The translations under genes and the position numbers were made by a program. 64,000 bases of DNA, taken from CAVPWP01 sp050789285. Lineage in GTDB: Bacteria > Pseudomonadota > Alphaproteobacteria > Rhodobacterales > Rhodobacteraceae. Of this stretch, positions 34,632 to 43,017 are shown one piece after another (the stretch's first letter is position 1; the number at the start of each line of letters is the position of its first letter). The notes under the pieces were generated by a model. It saw nothing but the letters and a program-made list of their open reading frames with translations. It was not told where the DNA came from and searched no databases. The stretch lies in NCBI RefSeq assembly GCF_050789285.1, contig NZ_JBOUVX010000002.1, forward strand, positions 682,001 to 746,000. Reading direction: 5' to 3'.

Positions 34632-34873
34632 CCGACGATGATATCCGCGCCGCCTATCTTCAGGAACTGGCCCGCGTCGCCCCCGATATCGACCCCGCCA
34701 CCGTGGGCGAGGACGATCACCTTCAGGACGATCTGGGTCTCGATTCCATGGATGTGCTCAATCTGGTCGCGTCACTGCACGACCGGCTTGGCGTGAACGT
34801 GCCCGAGGCGGAGTATCCCCAGATCGCGACGCTGTCGCTGGCCGTGGCCTATCTGGCGGCGCGCGCCGGCTAA
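34628..34873 (+). CDS. acyl carrier protein
   Basis: An 81-residue acidic helical protein with the phosphopantetheine attachment site LGLDSMD (S40), so it is a carrier protein. It overlaps the E2 gene by four bases and is clearly in the same operon. It is not the fatty-acid AcpP, whose gene sits with fabD/fabG/fabF. A dedicated ACP behind E1-E2 suggests that the acyl group formed from a 2-oxo acid is handed to the ACP rather than, or as well as, to CoA. Its stop overlaps the convergent ggpS stop by three bases. Confidence 0.9.
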   Translation: MTDDDIRAAYLQELARVAPDIDPATVGEDDHLQDDLGLDSMDVLNLVASLHDRLGVNVPEAEYPQIATLSLAVAYLAARAG

Positions 34874-36369
34874 GCCGCAGTGCGCGGCGCATCGGGCGCA
34901 GGCGTCATCCGACTGATCCCCACCGCTTCCCCCCAGGCGGCGATGTCCTGCCGCGCGACCGAGGCGCGCAGATCGCGCATCCGGGTGCGCCGCTCGTCCT
35001 CGTCCATCTCCAGCGCGGCGCGGATCGCTTCGTCCATGGCGCGGTTCGAGAAGGGGTTGGTGATCACCGCAGACCCCATCTGGACGGCGGCCCCGGCGAA
35101 TTCCGACAGCACGAGAACGCCGTCGCCGTCGACGCGCGAGGCCACGAATTCCTTGGCGACAAGGTTCATTCCGTCGGCCAGCGGCGTGATCCAGGCCACG
35201 TCGGCCGCGCGGTAGTAGGCGACAAGCTCGGCAAAGGGGATCGCGCGCGAGATCAGCGCGATCGGTTGCCAGCCAAGCGTGCCGAACCGCCCGTTGATCC
35301 GCCCGGCGACCTGCTCGATCTCGTTCTGGATATCCTCGTAGGCCTTCATGTTCCGGTTGGCGCTGACCGAGACATGCATCAGCCGCACCTTTCCGCGCAG
35401 GTCAGGGTGGCGGTCGAGAAGCCGTTCGAAGCTTTGCAGCTGCTCGACGCCGCCCTTTGTGTAATCGGTGCGGCCAACCGACAGCACCAGTTTCGCTTCG
35501 CCCAGTTCGGTGCGGATTTCGCGCACCCGCTCGGCGGTCGCGTCTTCCCGCGCGCGCCGTTCGATATGGGCCACGTCGACCCCGACCGGCGCCACGACAA
35601 CCCCGACCTCGCGTCCCTCGACGCTCAGGCAGGTCGGCACCGACCGTTCGTTCAAGGCCGTGCCCTCGAAGACAAGGCTTTGGTCCACGGCCTCGCGCCG
35701 CGTGACTTCGACGTCCCGCAAGCTGCGGGCGACCTGCACGAAGTTCGCGGCATAGCGCGGGATGTGGAACCCCACGGAATCGCAGGCCAGCAGGCTGTCC
35801 ACGATTTCCTTGCGCCACGGCAGCATGTTGAAGACATCGGCGGCCGGAAACGGCGTGTGGTGGAAGAAGGCGATCTTCACGTCCGGCCGCAGCCGCCGCA
35901 AATAGCCCGGCACGAGCCAGAGGTTGTAGTCGTGCACCCAGACAAGCGCGCCCTGCGCCGCCTCGGCCGCCGCCGCCTCGGCGAAGCGCCAGTTCACCTC
36001 GCGGAAGTTCGGCCAGTCCACGGGGTCGTAGTTGTAGCGCTCCTTGAAGCCGTGAAGGATCGGCCAGAACGCCTCTTTCGAGGTGACATGATAGAACTCG
36101 CGCACCTGGTCCGCGGACAGCGGTAGGCGCGACACGGAATAGCGTCCATAGTCGTCCTCGATCTCGACCACCGGCTCGAACTCTGGGTTCGAGGTGTCCT
36201 CGGCCAGCTTCCACGCGATCCAGGCCCCATGGTCCACGCCGCCGAAGAACCCCTTGAGCGTGGGCACGATCCCGTTCGGGCTCTTGTTTTCGCGCAGGAC
36301 GACCTTTCCGCCCTCCTCGACCTCTTCGTAGGGCTGGCGATGATAGACGATGACCAGATCGGATGACAT
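34870..36369 (-). CDS. ggpS: glucosylglycerol-phosphate synthase (GT20)
   Basis: A 499-residue glycosyltransferase of family GT20, shared by trehalose-phosphate synthase and GgpS. The N-terminus LVIVYHRQPYEEV and SPNGIVPTLKGFFGG is of GgpS type and lacks the OtsA glucose-6-phosphate loop. Further motifs are VWVHDYNLWLVPGYLR, FFHHTPFPAADVF and SVGRTDYTKG, and near the C-terminus DGMNLVAKEFVASR and LVLSEFAGAA. It makes glucosylglycerol-phosphate from ADP-glucose and glycerol-3-phosphate in the cytoplasm; the dephosphorylated product is a compatible solute. It follows a HAD phosphatase gene by nine bases and, further upstream, gpsA, which supplies the acceptor. The operon composition supports GgpS over OtsA. 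Confidence 0.92.
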   Translation of the reverse strand: MSSDLVIVYHRQPYEEVEEGGKVVLRENKSPNGIVPTLKGFFGGVDHGAWIAWKLAEDTSNPEFEPVVEIEDDYGRYSVSRLPLSADQVREFYHVTSKEAFWPILHGFKERYNYDPVDWPNFREVNWRFAEAAAAEAAQGALVWVHDYNLWLVPGYLRRLRPDVKIAFFHHTPFPAADVFNMLPWRKEIVDSLLACDSVGFHIPRYAANFVQVARSLRDVEVTRREAVDQSLVFEGTALNERSVPTCLSVEGREVGVVVAPVGVDVAHIERRAREDATAERVREIRTELGEAKLVLSVGRTDYTKGGVEQLQSFERLLDRHPDLRGKVRLMHVSVSANRNMKAYEDIQNEIEQVAGRINGRFGTLGWQPIALISRAIPFAELVAYYRAADVAWITPLADGMNLVAKEFVASRVDGDGVLVLSEFAGAAVQMGSAVITNPFSNRAMDEAIRAALEMDEDERRTRMRDLRASVARQDIAAWGEAVGISRMTPAPDAPRTAA

Positions 36370-36378
36370 GGGGTCTCC

Positions 36379-37155
36379 TCAGGCGTGGGGGTGAAGATCG
36401 AAGGCGCGGATCGCCTCGCGGATGCCGGCGGCACCCCGGGCGGTCGCGCGGTGAACGTGCGCGTGTGGTTTCAGCGCCTCGATCAGGCGTGGCTCCGACC
36501 CGCCGACGGCAACGGCGGGCAGTCCCAGCGCCAGCATCGACAGGTCGTTCATCGTGTCGCCCGCGACCAGGCAGGTCTCGGGCCGGACGCCAAGGTGATC
36601 GATCAGGCGCGCAAGCGACGGACCCTTGCTGATGCCCCGTGGCAGGACATCGAAGAACCGATCGTCCGATATCAGCACGTCGAACCCCATCGCCTCGACC
36701 ATCGCGACAGTCCGCGCGTCGAAGGTTTCGAGGTCCAGGTCGTAGCTGACGCGATAGCGGAACGCGGTGGGCTGAAGCGTCAGCCCGGCGGCCCCTTCCA
36801 GCGCTGTGCGCACCCGATCGCCGGCGTCGTTCCAGCCCTGCGCGATCTCGGCCTCGAGGGCGGGGATCGGTCGGATATCGCCCTCGGGCCCGACCTCTGC
36901 GATGGTGGTGCCGACATCGCCCACGACATAATCGGGACGCGGGACCCCGGTTCCATCGGTCAGATCGGCGATGAACCTGGGGTCGCGGCCGGTGACGAAG
37001 ACAAGTCCGACCGTTTCGCGATGCGTCTCGATCCAGGCATAAAGCGCGGACCTGTCTTCGTCCTCTCCGCCGAGGAAGGTCCCGTCAAGATCGGTTGCAA
37101 GCACCATGTGTTTCGCAGAGATGGTCGCCCGCGTCGGCGTTTCGTGGCGGGTCAT
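36379..37155 (-). CDS. HAD-IIB phosphatase, probable glucosylglycerol-3-phosphatase
   Basis: A 258-residue phosphatase of the HAD superfamily, type IIB, close to sucrose- and mannosylglycerate-phosphatases. Motif I is DLDGT (nucleophile D22, acid D24), motif II is VTGRD (T55), and motif IV is GDTMNDLSM. The expected substrate is glucosylglycerol-3-phosphate, inferred from its place between gpsA and ggpS. It differs from StpA of cyanobacteria in size and resembles the phosphatase part of the fused Pseudomonas enzyme. The ATG overlaps the gpsA stop by four bases (ATGA). Confidence 0.88.
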   Translation of the reverse strand: MTRHETPTRATISAKHMVLATDLDGTFLGGEDEDRSALYAWIETHRETVGLVFVTGRDPRFIADLTDGTGVPRPDYVVGDVGTTIAEVGPEGDIRPIPALEAEIAQGWNDAGDRVRTALEGAAGLTLQPTAFRYRVSYDLDLETFDARTVAMVEAMGFDVLISDDRFFDVLPRGISKGPSLARLIDHLGVRPETCLVAGDTMNDLSMLALGLPAVAVGGSEPRLIEALKPHAHVHRATARGAAGIREAIRAFDLHPHA

Positions 37156-38297
37156 GCGTGGATCCTTTCCGCCAGTGCCGCAATCGCAGCATCCGCTGCC
37201 GGATGGTCCAGCGACAGCGCCAGGGCGCGCGGTTCGGCCTCGATCGGGCGCGACCAGAGGCCTGCGAAAGTTCTGCCCAGATGCGCACCTTCGTGCAGCA
37301 CCGCACGCACCGCCTCGCAGATCGGCATGGCCACGCCCGCGCGCCGCGCAAGATCGGTCACCGAGCGCGCGTTGGCCTCGCCCTCGACCACCACGGGGCG
37401 GCCGTCAAAGCAGTCGGCCCGCGCGATACCTTGCCCCAGCTGCATGCCCAGCGTCATGTTGCGCGAGGTCGTGCTTGAACAGGTCAGCGTCAGGTCGCCA
37501 ATGCCCGACAGACCGGTCACCGTTTCGCGTCGCCCGCCCAGCGCTTCGGCCAGCGCCTTCATCTCGTCGACGCCGCGCGTGATGAGGGCGGCGCGCGTGT
37601 TCTCGGCGAAACCCGCGCCTGACATCATGCCGCAGGCAATGGCGATCACGTTCTTGACCGCGCCGCAGACCTCGACCCCGACAAGATCGTCCGAGACATA
37701 GGCGCGAAAGCTTTCGGTGGTCAGGGTGAGCGCCAGGCGCGCGGCCGGGCTGGTGGCGGGCGCAAGCCGGTCGGCATGGCTGAAGGGAAAGGCGACCGTG
37801 GCTGCCGTTGGATGGTTCAGCGCGGTCTCACGCGCGAAGGTCGGCCCCGAAACCGTGCCCAACGGGCGCGCCCCCAGTTCCTCGGCGGCGACCTGTGTCA
37901 TCAGCAGGCCGGTCTCGTCCTCGATCCCCTTGGCGCAGATGGCGACCGGCACGTCGGGACCGATGTATTCGGCGACCTGCCGCGCCACCGACCTGACGCT
38001 GCGCGAAGGCACGACGATCAGAACCGCCTCGGCGCCTGCCAGGGCGTTTGCCATGTCATGCACCGCCGCAAGCCGGCTGGGCAGGGGCACATCGGCAAGA
38101 TGCCGGTCGTTGCGGTGGGTCCGGTTGATCGCGTCCACCACCTGTCGGTTGCGTCCCCAAAGCCGGACCCGCGCGCCCGACCGTGCCGCCGTGGCGGCCA
38201 GCGCGGTGCCCCAGGACCCTGCGCCGATCACGGCCACCGTGGCGTAAGGGGATGCGCGAAAAGGAATGGGGTCGCCGTCGACGGCTTCGATCTTCAT
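37152..38297 (-). CDS. gpsA: glycerol-3-phosphate dehydrogenase [NAD(P)+]
   Basis: A 381-residue cytoplasmic dehydrogenase that reduces dihydroxyacetone phosphate to sn-glycerol-3-phosphate. The nucleotide-binding motif is VAVIGAGSWGTALAA. Active-site and family motifs are AICAKGIE, SGPTFARE, VCGAVKNVIAIACG, then SSTTSRNMTLG and VVEGEANARSV. It is about 45 residues longer than typical GpsA, at both ends. The start at 38297 follows GAGGTG. As the first gene of the gpsA-phosphatase-ggpS operon it probably supplies the acceptor for glucosylglycerol and is likely a second, solute-dedicated copy, although the genome's other gpsA cannot be seen. A possible -10 (TATAGA, 38411-38406) has no convincing -35. 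Confidence 0.92.
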   Translation of the reverse strand: MKIEAVDGDPIPFRASPYATVAVIGAGSWGTALAATAARSGARVRLWGRNRQVVDAINRTHRNDRHLADVPLPSRLAAVHDMANALAGAEAVLIVVPSRSVRSVARQVAEYIGPDVPVAICAKGIEDETGLLMTQVAAEELGARPLGTVSGPTFARETALNHPTAATVAFPFSHADRLAPATSPAARLALTLTTESFRAYVSDDLVGVEVCGAVKNVIAIACGMMSGAGFAENTRAALITRGVDEMKALAEALGGRRETVTGLSGIGDLTLTCSSTTSRNMTLGMQLGQGIARADCFDGRPVVVEGEANARSVTDLARRAGVAMPICEAVRAVLHEGAHLGRTFAGLWSRPIEAEPRALALSLDHPAADAAIAALAERIHA

Positions 38298-38660
38298 GGT
38301 CACCTCGTCTTGTTTTTCTGCCGCGCGCCCCACAATCGGGGGCGCCGCACCGCCTGAAGGGGCGCTGGGCCGGAGATCCCGCGCCATCGGTCGCACGGGG
38401 TGTCCTCTATAGGGTTGGGGCATTTGCGCCCGGGTTCAACCCTTTATGCCGCTCTGCGGCGAGATCTTTCCGTAATGACCTTACTTACGCACATGTTTTG
38501 GGCGAACTGGCGGAATCCTCGGCGAAAATCCGCCGAAAACATTCGCAATTCATCAAAAACGACCATTGCTGCGTCGCTTTTTGACGTTTCTGCGTTGCGG
38601 CACTATATCGAGGGGGTGCCTCTCGTAGGGGCGCGAACATGAACCATTAAGGAGAAGACA
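38298..38660. other. divergent promoter region between gpsA and galU
   Basis: About 360 bases without a gene. The galU promoter (38581-38609) lies at the right end. The left end must hold the promoter of the glucosylglycerol operon. Inverted repeats such as CGAAAATCCGCCGAAAAC (38523-38540) are weak. No riboswitch-like structure was recognised. Confidence 0.5.
38581..38609 (+). promoter_or_regulatory. sigma-70-type promoter for galU
   Basis: TTGACG (38581-38586), a 17-base spacer and TATATC (38604-38609). The predicted transcript start is near 38616, about 45 bases before the GTG start of galU. A T-rich tract lies just upstream of the -35 box. Confidence 0.7.
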
Positions 38661-39572
38661 GTGACCAAGACCGGACCCGTCCGCACCGCGATCTTCCCGG
38701 TGGCTGGCCTGGGGTCGCGCTTTCTGCCAGCGACCAAGGCCACCCCGAAGGAGCTTCTGCCGGTGATCGACACCCCCCTGATCCAATACGCCATCGATGA
38801 GGCGAAGGCAGCGGGGATCGAACGGCTGGTCTTTGTCAGCCATCCCTCGAAAGCCGCGATCGAACGGCACGTCATGGATGACGCCGCGCTTCGGGCGGAT
38901 CTGCAAGCCCGTGGCAAGGCAGGCCTTGCCGCTGCACTGGCCGAAACGGCCCTGCGCACGCCCGAGGACGACGTGATCTTCACCTTTCAGCACCAACCGC
39001 TTGGCCTGGGGCACGCGGTGCTCTGCGCCCGAGATCACGTCCTTCCCGGGCCCGCCGCAGTCATTCTTCCCGACGACCTGATCCTTGGCGAACCGGGCTG
39101 TCTTTCCGAGATGATCGATGTCTACGCCACGGCCGGGACGGGGCATCTGGTCGCGACGATGGAGGTCGCGGCGCAGGAAACCGGCAAGTATGGCATCCTT
39201 GACACCGATACCGGAACCGCTGCTGCCCAAGGGCGACTTTTCCCTGCCAGGGGGATGGTCGAAAAACCGAACCCCAAGGACGCGCCATCCCGTCATGCGG
39301 TGGTTGGGCGTTATGTTCTCGATGCGTCGATCTTCGACGATCTTGCCGCCCAGGCCCCCGGCGCAGGCGGGGAAATCCAGCTGACCGACGCGATCGCGAA
39401 GGGCATCGACCGCGTGGGACTTGCCGGTTTCGCCTTCAGCGGAACGCGGTTCGATTGCGGCTCGAAAGCCGGCATGTTGCGCGCCACGCTGCACCTGGCA
39501 AGTCAGGACCCGGAATATGCCGAGGTTCTCGAGGACTACGGCCTTGCGCCACGGGTCGCCCCGGCCGCCTGA
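38661..39572 (+). CDS. galU: UTP-glucose-1-phosphate uridylyltransferase
   Basis: A 303-residue cytoplasmic nucleotidyltransferase that makes UDP-glucose. The nucleotide-binding N-terminus is FPVAGLGSRFLPATKATPKE, followed by HQPLGLGHAVLCA, DDLI as the metal-binding aspartate region, VEKPNP with the conserved lysine, and GTRFDCGSKAG. The length is standard. The start is GTG at 38661, with AAGGAG upstream. It is convergent with rfbA (12 bases between stops). UDP-glucose feeds surface polysaccharide synthesis, in line with the rhamnose genes next door. Confidence 0.95.
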   Translation: MTKTGPVRTAIFPVAGLGSRFLPATKATPKELLPVIDTPLIQYAIDEAKAAGIERLVFVSHPSKAAIERHVMDDAALRADLQARGKAGLAAALAETALRTPEDDVIFTFQHQPLGLGHAVLCARDHVLPGPAAVILPDDLILGEPGCLSEMIDVYATAGTGHLVATMEVAAQETGKYGILDTDTGTAAAQGRLFPARGMVEKPNPKDAPSRHAVVGRYVLDASIFDDLAAQAPGAGGEIQLTDAIAKGIDRVGLAGFAFSGTRFDCGSKAGMLRATLHLASQDPEYAEVLEDYGLAPRVAPAA

Positions 39573-39584
39573 CGACCTGACGCC

Positions 39585-40457
39585 TCAGCCTTCGGCGAGA
39601 CGTTTCAGATAGCGGCCATAGGTCGTCTTTCCGAACCGTTCGGCCGCGGCCATCAACGTGTCGCGGCCGATCCACCCCTGGTCGAATGCGATCTCTTCTG
39701 GCGAGCCGGTCTGAAGCCCCTGCCGCGCCTCGAGCGTGCGGACGAAGTTGCCCGCATCCAGCAAGGACCCGTGCGTGCCGGTATCAAGCCAGGCATAGCC
39801 GCGGCCAAGCTTCTCGACGGTCAGGTCGCCACGCTGAAGATACATCTCGAGCAGCGAGGTGATCTCGAGTTCGCCGCGCGCCGATGGCGTGACGTTGGCC
39901 GCCAGCCGGGGCGCGTCGCCGTCAAGGAAGTAAAGACCGGTAACGGCAAAGTTCGACGGCGGCACCTCGGGCTTCTCGATGATCGCCTTCACGCGGTCGC
40001 CGTCGAAATCGACGACGCCATAGCGCTCGGGATCGGCCACGCGATATCCGAAGACTGTGCCGCCGGACGTCCGGGCATCCGCCCGTTCCAGCACCTGCGG
40101 CAGCCCGTGACCGAAGAAGATGTTGTCGCCCAGCACCATCGCCGAGGGCGCGCCGGCAAGGAAATTCTCGGCCAGGAGATAGGCCTGCGCCAGTCCGTCG
40201 GGCGAGGCCTGCGTGATCCACGTCAGGCTCAGCCCCCATTGCGACCCGTCGCCCATCAGGCGTTGGAACTGGGCCTGATCCTCGGGGGTGGTGATGACCG
40301 CGATCTCGCGGATGCCCGACAGCATCAGCACGCTGAGCGGATAGTAGATCATCGGCTTGTCGTAGATCGGCAGAAGCTGCTTCGACACCGCGATGGTGAT
40401 CGGATAAAGCCGCGTGCCCGATCCTCCGGCCAGGATGATGCCTTTCCGCGTCGTCAT
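39585..40457 (-). CDS. rfbA: glucose-1-phosphate thymidylyltransferase
   Basis: A 290-residue enzyme that makes dTDP-glucose, the first step of dTDP-L-rhamnose synthesis. Motifs: GIILAGGSGTRLYPIT (residues 5-20), SKQLLPIYDKPMIYYPLS, LGDNIFFGHGL, VIEKPEVP-like IIEKPEVPPSNFAVTGLYF, and GYAWLDTGTHGSLLDA. The ATG at 40457 follows GAAGGAAC; a longer upstream frame overlaps rfbD and is rejected. The gap to rfbD is 16 bases, so both form one operon. rfbB and rfbC are not in the window. Confidence 0.95.
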   Translation of the reverse strand: MTTRKGIILAGGSGTRLYPITIAVSKQLLPIYDKPMIYYPLSVLMLSGIREIAVITTPEDQAQFQRLMGDGSQWGLSLTWITQASPDGLAQAYLLAENFLAGAPSAMVLGDNIFFGHGLPQVLERADARTSGGTVFGYRVADPERYGVVDFDGDRVKAIIEKPEVPPSNFAVTGLYFLDGDAPRLAANVTPSARGELEITSLLEMYLQRGDLTVEKLGRGYAWLDTGTHGSLLDAGNFVRTLEARQGLQTGSPEEIAFDQGWIGRDTLMAAAERFGKTTYGRYLKRLAEG

Positions 40458-40473
40458 GGATGTTCCTTCGCCT

Positions 40474-41325
40474 TCATGCCTGTGCCAACTCGTCCAGCAC
40501 GGCGGCAAGCCCCGCGCGCCAGTCGGGCCGGTCGATCCCAAAGACCGTTTTCGTCGTGCTGCAGTCAAGTCGCGAATTCCGCGGCCGCGGCGCGGGCGTG
40601 GGATAGGCCTCGGACGGGATGTCGGTGACGGCGACAGGGCGCCGCGCCTGCTGGAAGACCTCGCGCGCGAAGTCTGCCCAACTTGCATCCGGCGCGCCGG
40701 AAAAGTGATAGACACCGCTCTTTGAGGGATCGGACGTCAGGGTCTTTGCAATGGTCAGGCAGGCCGCCGCGATGTCGCCCGCCGGGGTCGGGCCACCGAT
40801 CTGGTCGGCGACCACCGAGATTGCGTCCCGCGTGTCCGACAGCCGCAGCATCGTCTTGACGAAGTTGACGCCATGCGCCGAGAAGACCCAGCTTGTCCGC
40901 AGCACCGCCCAGGTGCCGCCGGCCCTGGCGACCGCCTCTTCGCCGGCAAGCTTCGACTGGCCATAGACACCCAGCGGCCCGGTCGGATCGTCCGGCCGCC
41001 ATGGTCGGTCGCCCGAGCCGTCGAAGACATAGTCGGTCGAGATGTGGACGAAAGGCACGCCAAGCGCGGCGCAGGCCCGGGCCATCGCGGCCGGCGCCTG
41101 AGCGTTGATCACGAAGGCCGCGTCCCTTTCGGTTTCGGCCTTGTCGACGGCCGTCCACGCGGCGGCGTTGATCACCGCCGCGGGCTGGCGTTCCAGGATC
41201 ATCGCGGCGCAGGCTTCGGGCTGCGACAGGTCCGCCGCGTCGCGGCCAAGGACGTCTGCCCCGGGCGCGCGCCGCGCCAGTTCCCGCGCGACCTGCCCGG
41301 TCTTTCCGAAAACCAGAAGGCTCAC
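40474..41325 (-). CDS. rfbD: dTDP-4-dehydrorhamnose reductase
   Basis: A 283-residue short-chain-type reductase for the last step of dTDP-L-rhamnose synthesis. The NADPH-binding motif is LLVFGKTGQVARELA, then NAAAWTAVDKAE, the substrate-side HISTDYVFDGS, the catalytic Y-x-x-x-K in GVYGQSKLAGE and LRTSWVFS. Start GTG at 41325 overlaps the stop of trhO by three bases. It lies upstream of rfbA in the same operon. The rhamnose donor is used in lipopolysaccharide or exopolysaccharide. Confidence 0.94.
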   Translation of the reverse strand: MSLLVFGKTGQVARELARRAPGADVLGRDAADLSQPEACAAMILERQPAAVINAAAWTAVDKAETERDAAFVINAQAPAAMARACAALGVPFVHISTDYVFDGSGDRPWRPDDPTGPLGVYGQSKLAGEEAVARAGGTWAVLRTSWVFSAHGVNFVKTMLRLSDTRDAISVVADQIGGPTPAGDIAAACLTIAKTLTSDPSKSGVYHFSGAPDASWADFAREVFQQARRPVAVTDIPSEAYPTPAPRPRNSRLDCSTTKTVFGIDRPDWRAGLAAVLDELAQA

Positions 41326-42188
41326 GCCCGCTGCCTTTGCCGGTCGCGGAACCGGTCGCGGTCGGCGTCTTCGAATTCGCCGATGCAGCGCGCGCAGGAC
41401 ACGCCCGCTTCATAGGCGGGATGCGAAGTCTCTTCCGGAGCGACCGGGCGACCGCAGGCGAAGCACATCACATGCGGTCCCTCGCGCAGACCGTGGCCGA
41501 CCGACACGCGCCGATCGAAGACATAGCAGTCGCCATCCCACAGGCTGTCCGCCTCGGGCACGTCTTCGAGGTATTTCAGGATACCTCCTTCAAGGTGGTG
41601 AACGCCCTGGACGCCCTGCGCCACCAGCCATGCGGTGGCCTTTTCGCAGCGGATGCCGCCAGTGCAAAACATGGCGATGCGCTTGCCTTCGAAGCGTGCG
41701 CGGTTCGCCTCCCACCAGGCGGGGAAATCGCCGAAGCTGGCCGTTCCCGGGTCGATCGCGCCACGGAACGTGCCGATCGCGACCTCGTAGTCGTTGCGCG
41801 TGTCGATCACCGCGACGTCGGAGGCCGAAATCAGGGCGTTCCACTCGGCCGGCGGCACATAGGTGCCCACACCGCGCGCGGGATCGGCCTCGGGGCGGCC
41901 CATCGTCACGATCTCGCGCTTCAGACGGACCTTCAGCCGGTCGAAGGGCATCGTGTCGGCCCGGCTTTCCTTCCATTCGAGGTCCTCGAACCCGGGAATC
42001 GCGCGCAGCGCGCCCAGCACGCGCCCGACCCCTTCGTCGGTCCCCGCGATCGTGCCGTTCACGCCCTCGGGCGCCAGCAGGATCGACCCCCTCACCCCCG
42101 CGCCGCAGGCAAGCTGGGCAAGCGGCCCACGATGCGCCGCCGGGTCCGGGAGGGGCGCGAAGCGATAGAAGGCGGCGACGGTGACCAT
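41322..42188 (-). CDS. trhO: tRNA uridine(34) hydroxylase, rhodanese type
   Basis: A 288-residue cytoplasmic protein of the TrhO (YceA) family, which makes 5-hydroxyuridine at the tRNA wobble position. An N-terminal ferredoxin-like domain (GSILLAPEGVNGTIAG) precedes a rhodanese domain with VIDTRNDYEVAIGTF and the active-site cysteine in MFCTGGIRCEKA. A C-terminal zinc-like motif follows, CFACG and CARC. ATG 42188 (MVTVAAFYRF) is chosen over a GTG two codons upstream. It shares an operon with rfbD and rfbA by overlap, although the functions look unrelated. Confidence 0.93.
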   Translation of the reverse strand: MVTVAAFYRFAPLPDPAAHRGPLAQLACGAGVRGSILLAPEGVNGTIAGTDEGVGRVLGALRAIPGFEDLEWKESRADTMPFDRLKVRLKREIVTMGRPEADPARGVGTYVPPAEWNALISASDVAVIDTRNDYEVAIGTFRGAIDPGTASFGDFPAWWEANRARFEGKRIAMFCTGGIRCEKATAWLVAQGVQGVHHLEGGILKYLEDVPEADSLWDGDCYVFDRRVSVGHGLREGPHVMCFACGRPVAPEETSHPAYEAGVSCARCIGEFEDADRDRFRDRQRQRA

Positions 42189-42283
42189 GGGCACGATCTA
42201 TGCGATCCTGTCGCGGCCCTGCAAGGGCAGGTTGACGCCCCAGCTGCCCCCGCCTACCCAGAACCGACCGGAAAGGAGCCCCG

Positions 42284-42889
42284 ATGCGCCCCGCGAACGA
42301 AGCCCTTGTCATCATCGACGTCCAGAACGACTTCTGCCCCGGCGGCGCGCTTGCCGTGCCCGGCGGGGACGAGATCGTGCCCGGGATCAACGCCCTGATG
42401 GACGACTTCGCGGCGGTGATCCTGACGCAGGACTGGCATCCGGCGGGCCATTCCTCGTTCGCCTCGTCCCATGCCGGGCGCGCGCCCTACGACATGACCG
42501 AGATGCCCTATGGCCCGCAGGTCCTGTGGCCCGATCATTGCGTGATCGGGACGCGCGGTGCGGCCTTCCATCCGGACCTGCGCACCGATCCAGCCGATCT
42601 GGTCATTCGCAAGGGCTTTCGCCCCACGATCGACAGCTATTCGGCCTTCTTCGAAAACGATCACGAAACGCCGACGGGGCTTGAGGGTTACCTGCGCGCG
42701 CGCGGGATCGACACGCTGACGCTTGTCGGCCTCGCGACGGATTTCTGTGTGAACTATTCGGCCGTCGACGCCGCACGCCTGGGCTTCGGCGTGACGGTCG
42801 TCGAACGCCTGTGCCGGGCCATCGACCTGTCCGGGTCCCTTGCCGCCGCGCGCGACGGGATGCGCGGCGCCGGCGTGCGTCTGGCCTGA
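42284..42889 (+). CDS. pncA: nicotinamidase
   Basis: A 201-residue cytoplasmic amidase that turns nicotinamide into nicotinate. The catalytic triad is visible as D12 (IIDVQNDF), K110 (VIRKGF) and C155 (GLATDFCVNYSA). The metal site is D50-W-H52 and H85. The ATG at 42284 follows GAAAGGAG. It is followed by pncB in the same direction, with 128 bases between, so the two constitute the nicotinamide salvage branch of NAD synthesis. A second, weak promoter for pncB in the gap is possible. Confidence 0.95.
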   Translation: MRPANEALVIIDVQNDFCPGGALAVPGGDEIVPGINALMDDFAAVILTQDWHPAGHSSFASSHAGRAPYDMTEMPYGPQVLWPDHCVIGTRGAAFHPDLRTDPADLVIRKGFRPTIDSYSAFFENDHETPTGLEGYLRARGIDTLTLVGLATDFCVNYSAVDAARLGFGVTVVERLCRAIDLSGSLAAARDGMRGAGVRLA

Positions 42890-43017
42890 TCCCCGGCGCC
42901 GGTCGCCGCAACGATCCGCCACCTGCCTGGCCAGGCGAGGGCGCCGTTTCCGCCGACGCCCTTGCGCGCCCCTGTCCGGCTTTGCTCTAACAGGGCGGAA
43001 CGGACAGGAGGCCGCCC

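Noticed and set aside
38406..38411. TATAGA as the -10 box of the glucosylglycerol operon
   Set aside because: No -35 hexamer stands at a usual distance; the nearest TTGAAC is 22 bases away.
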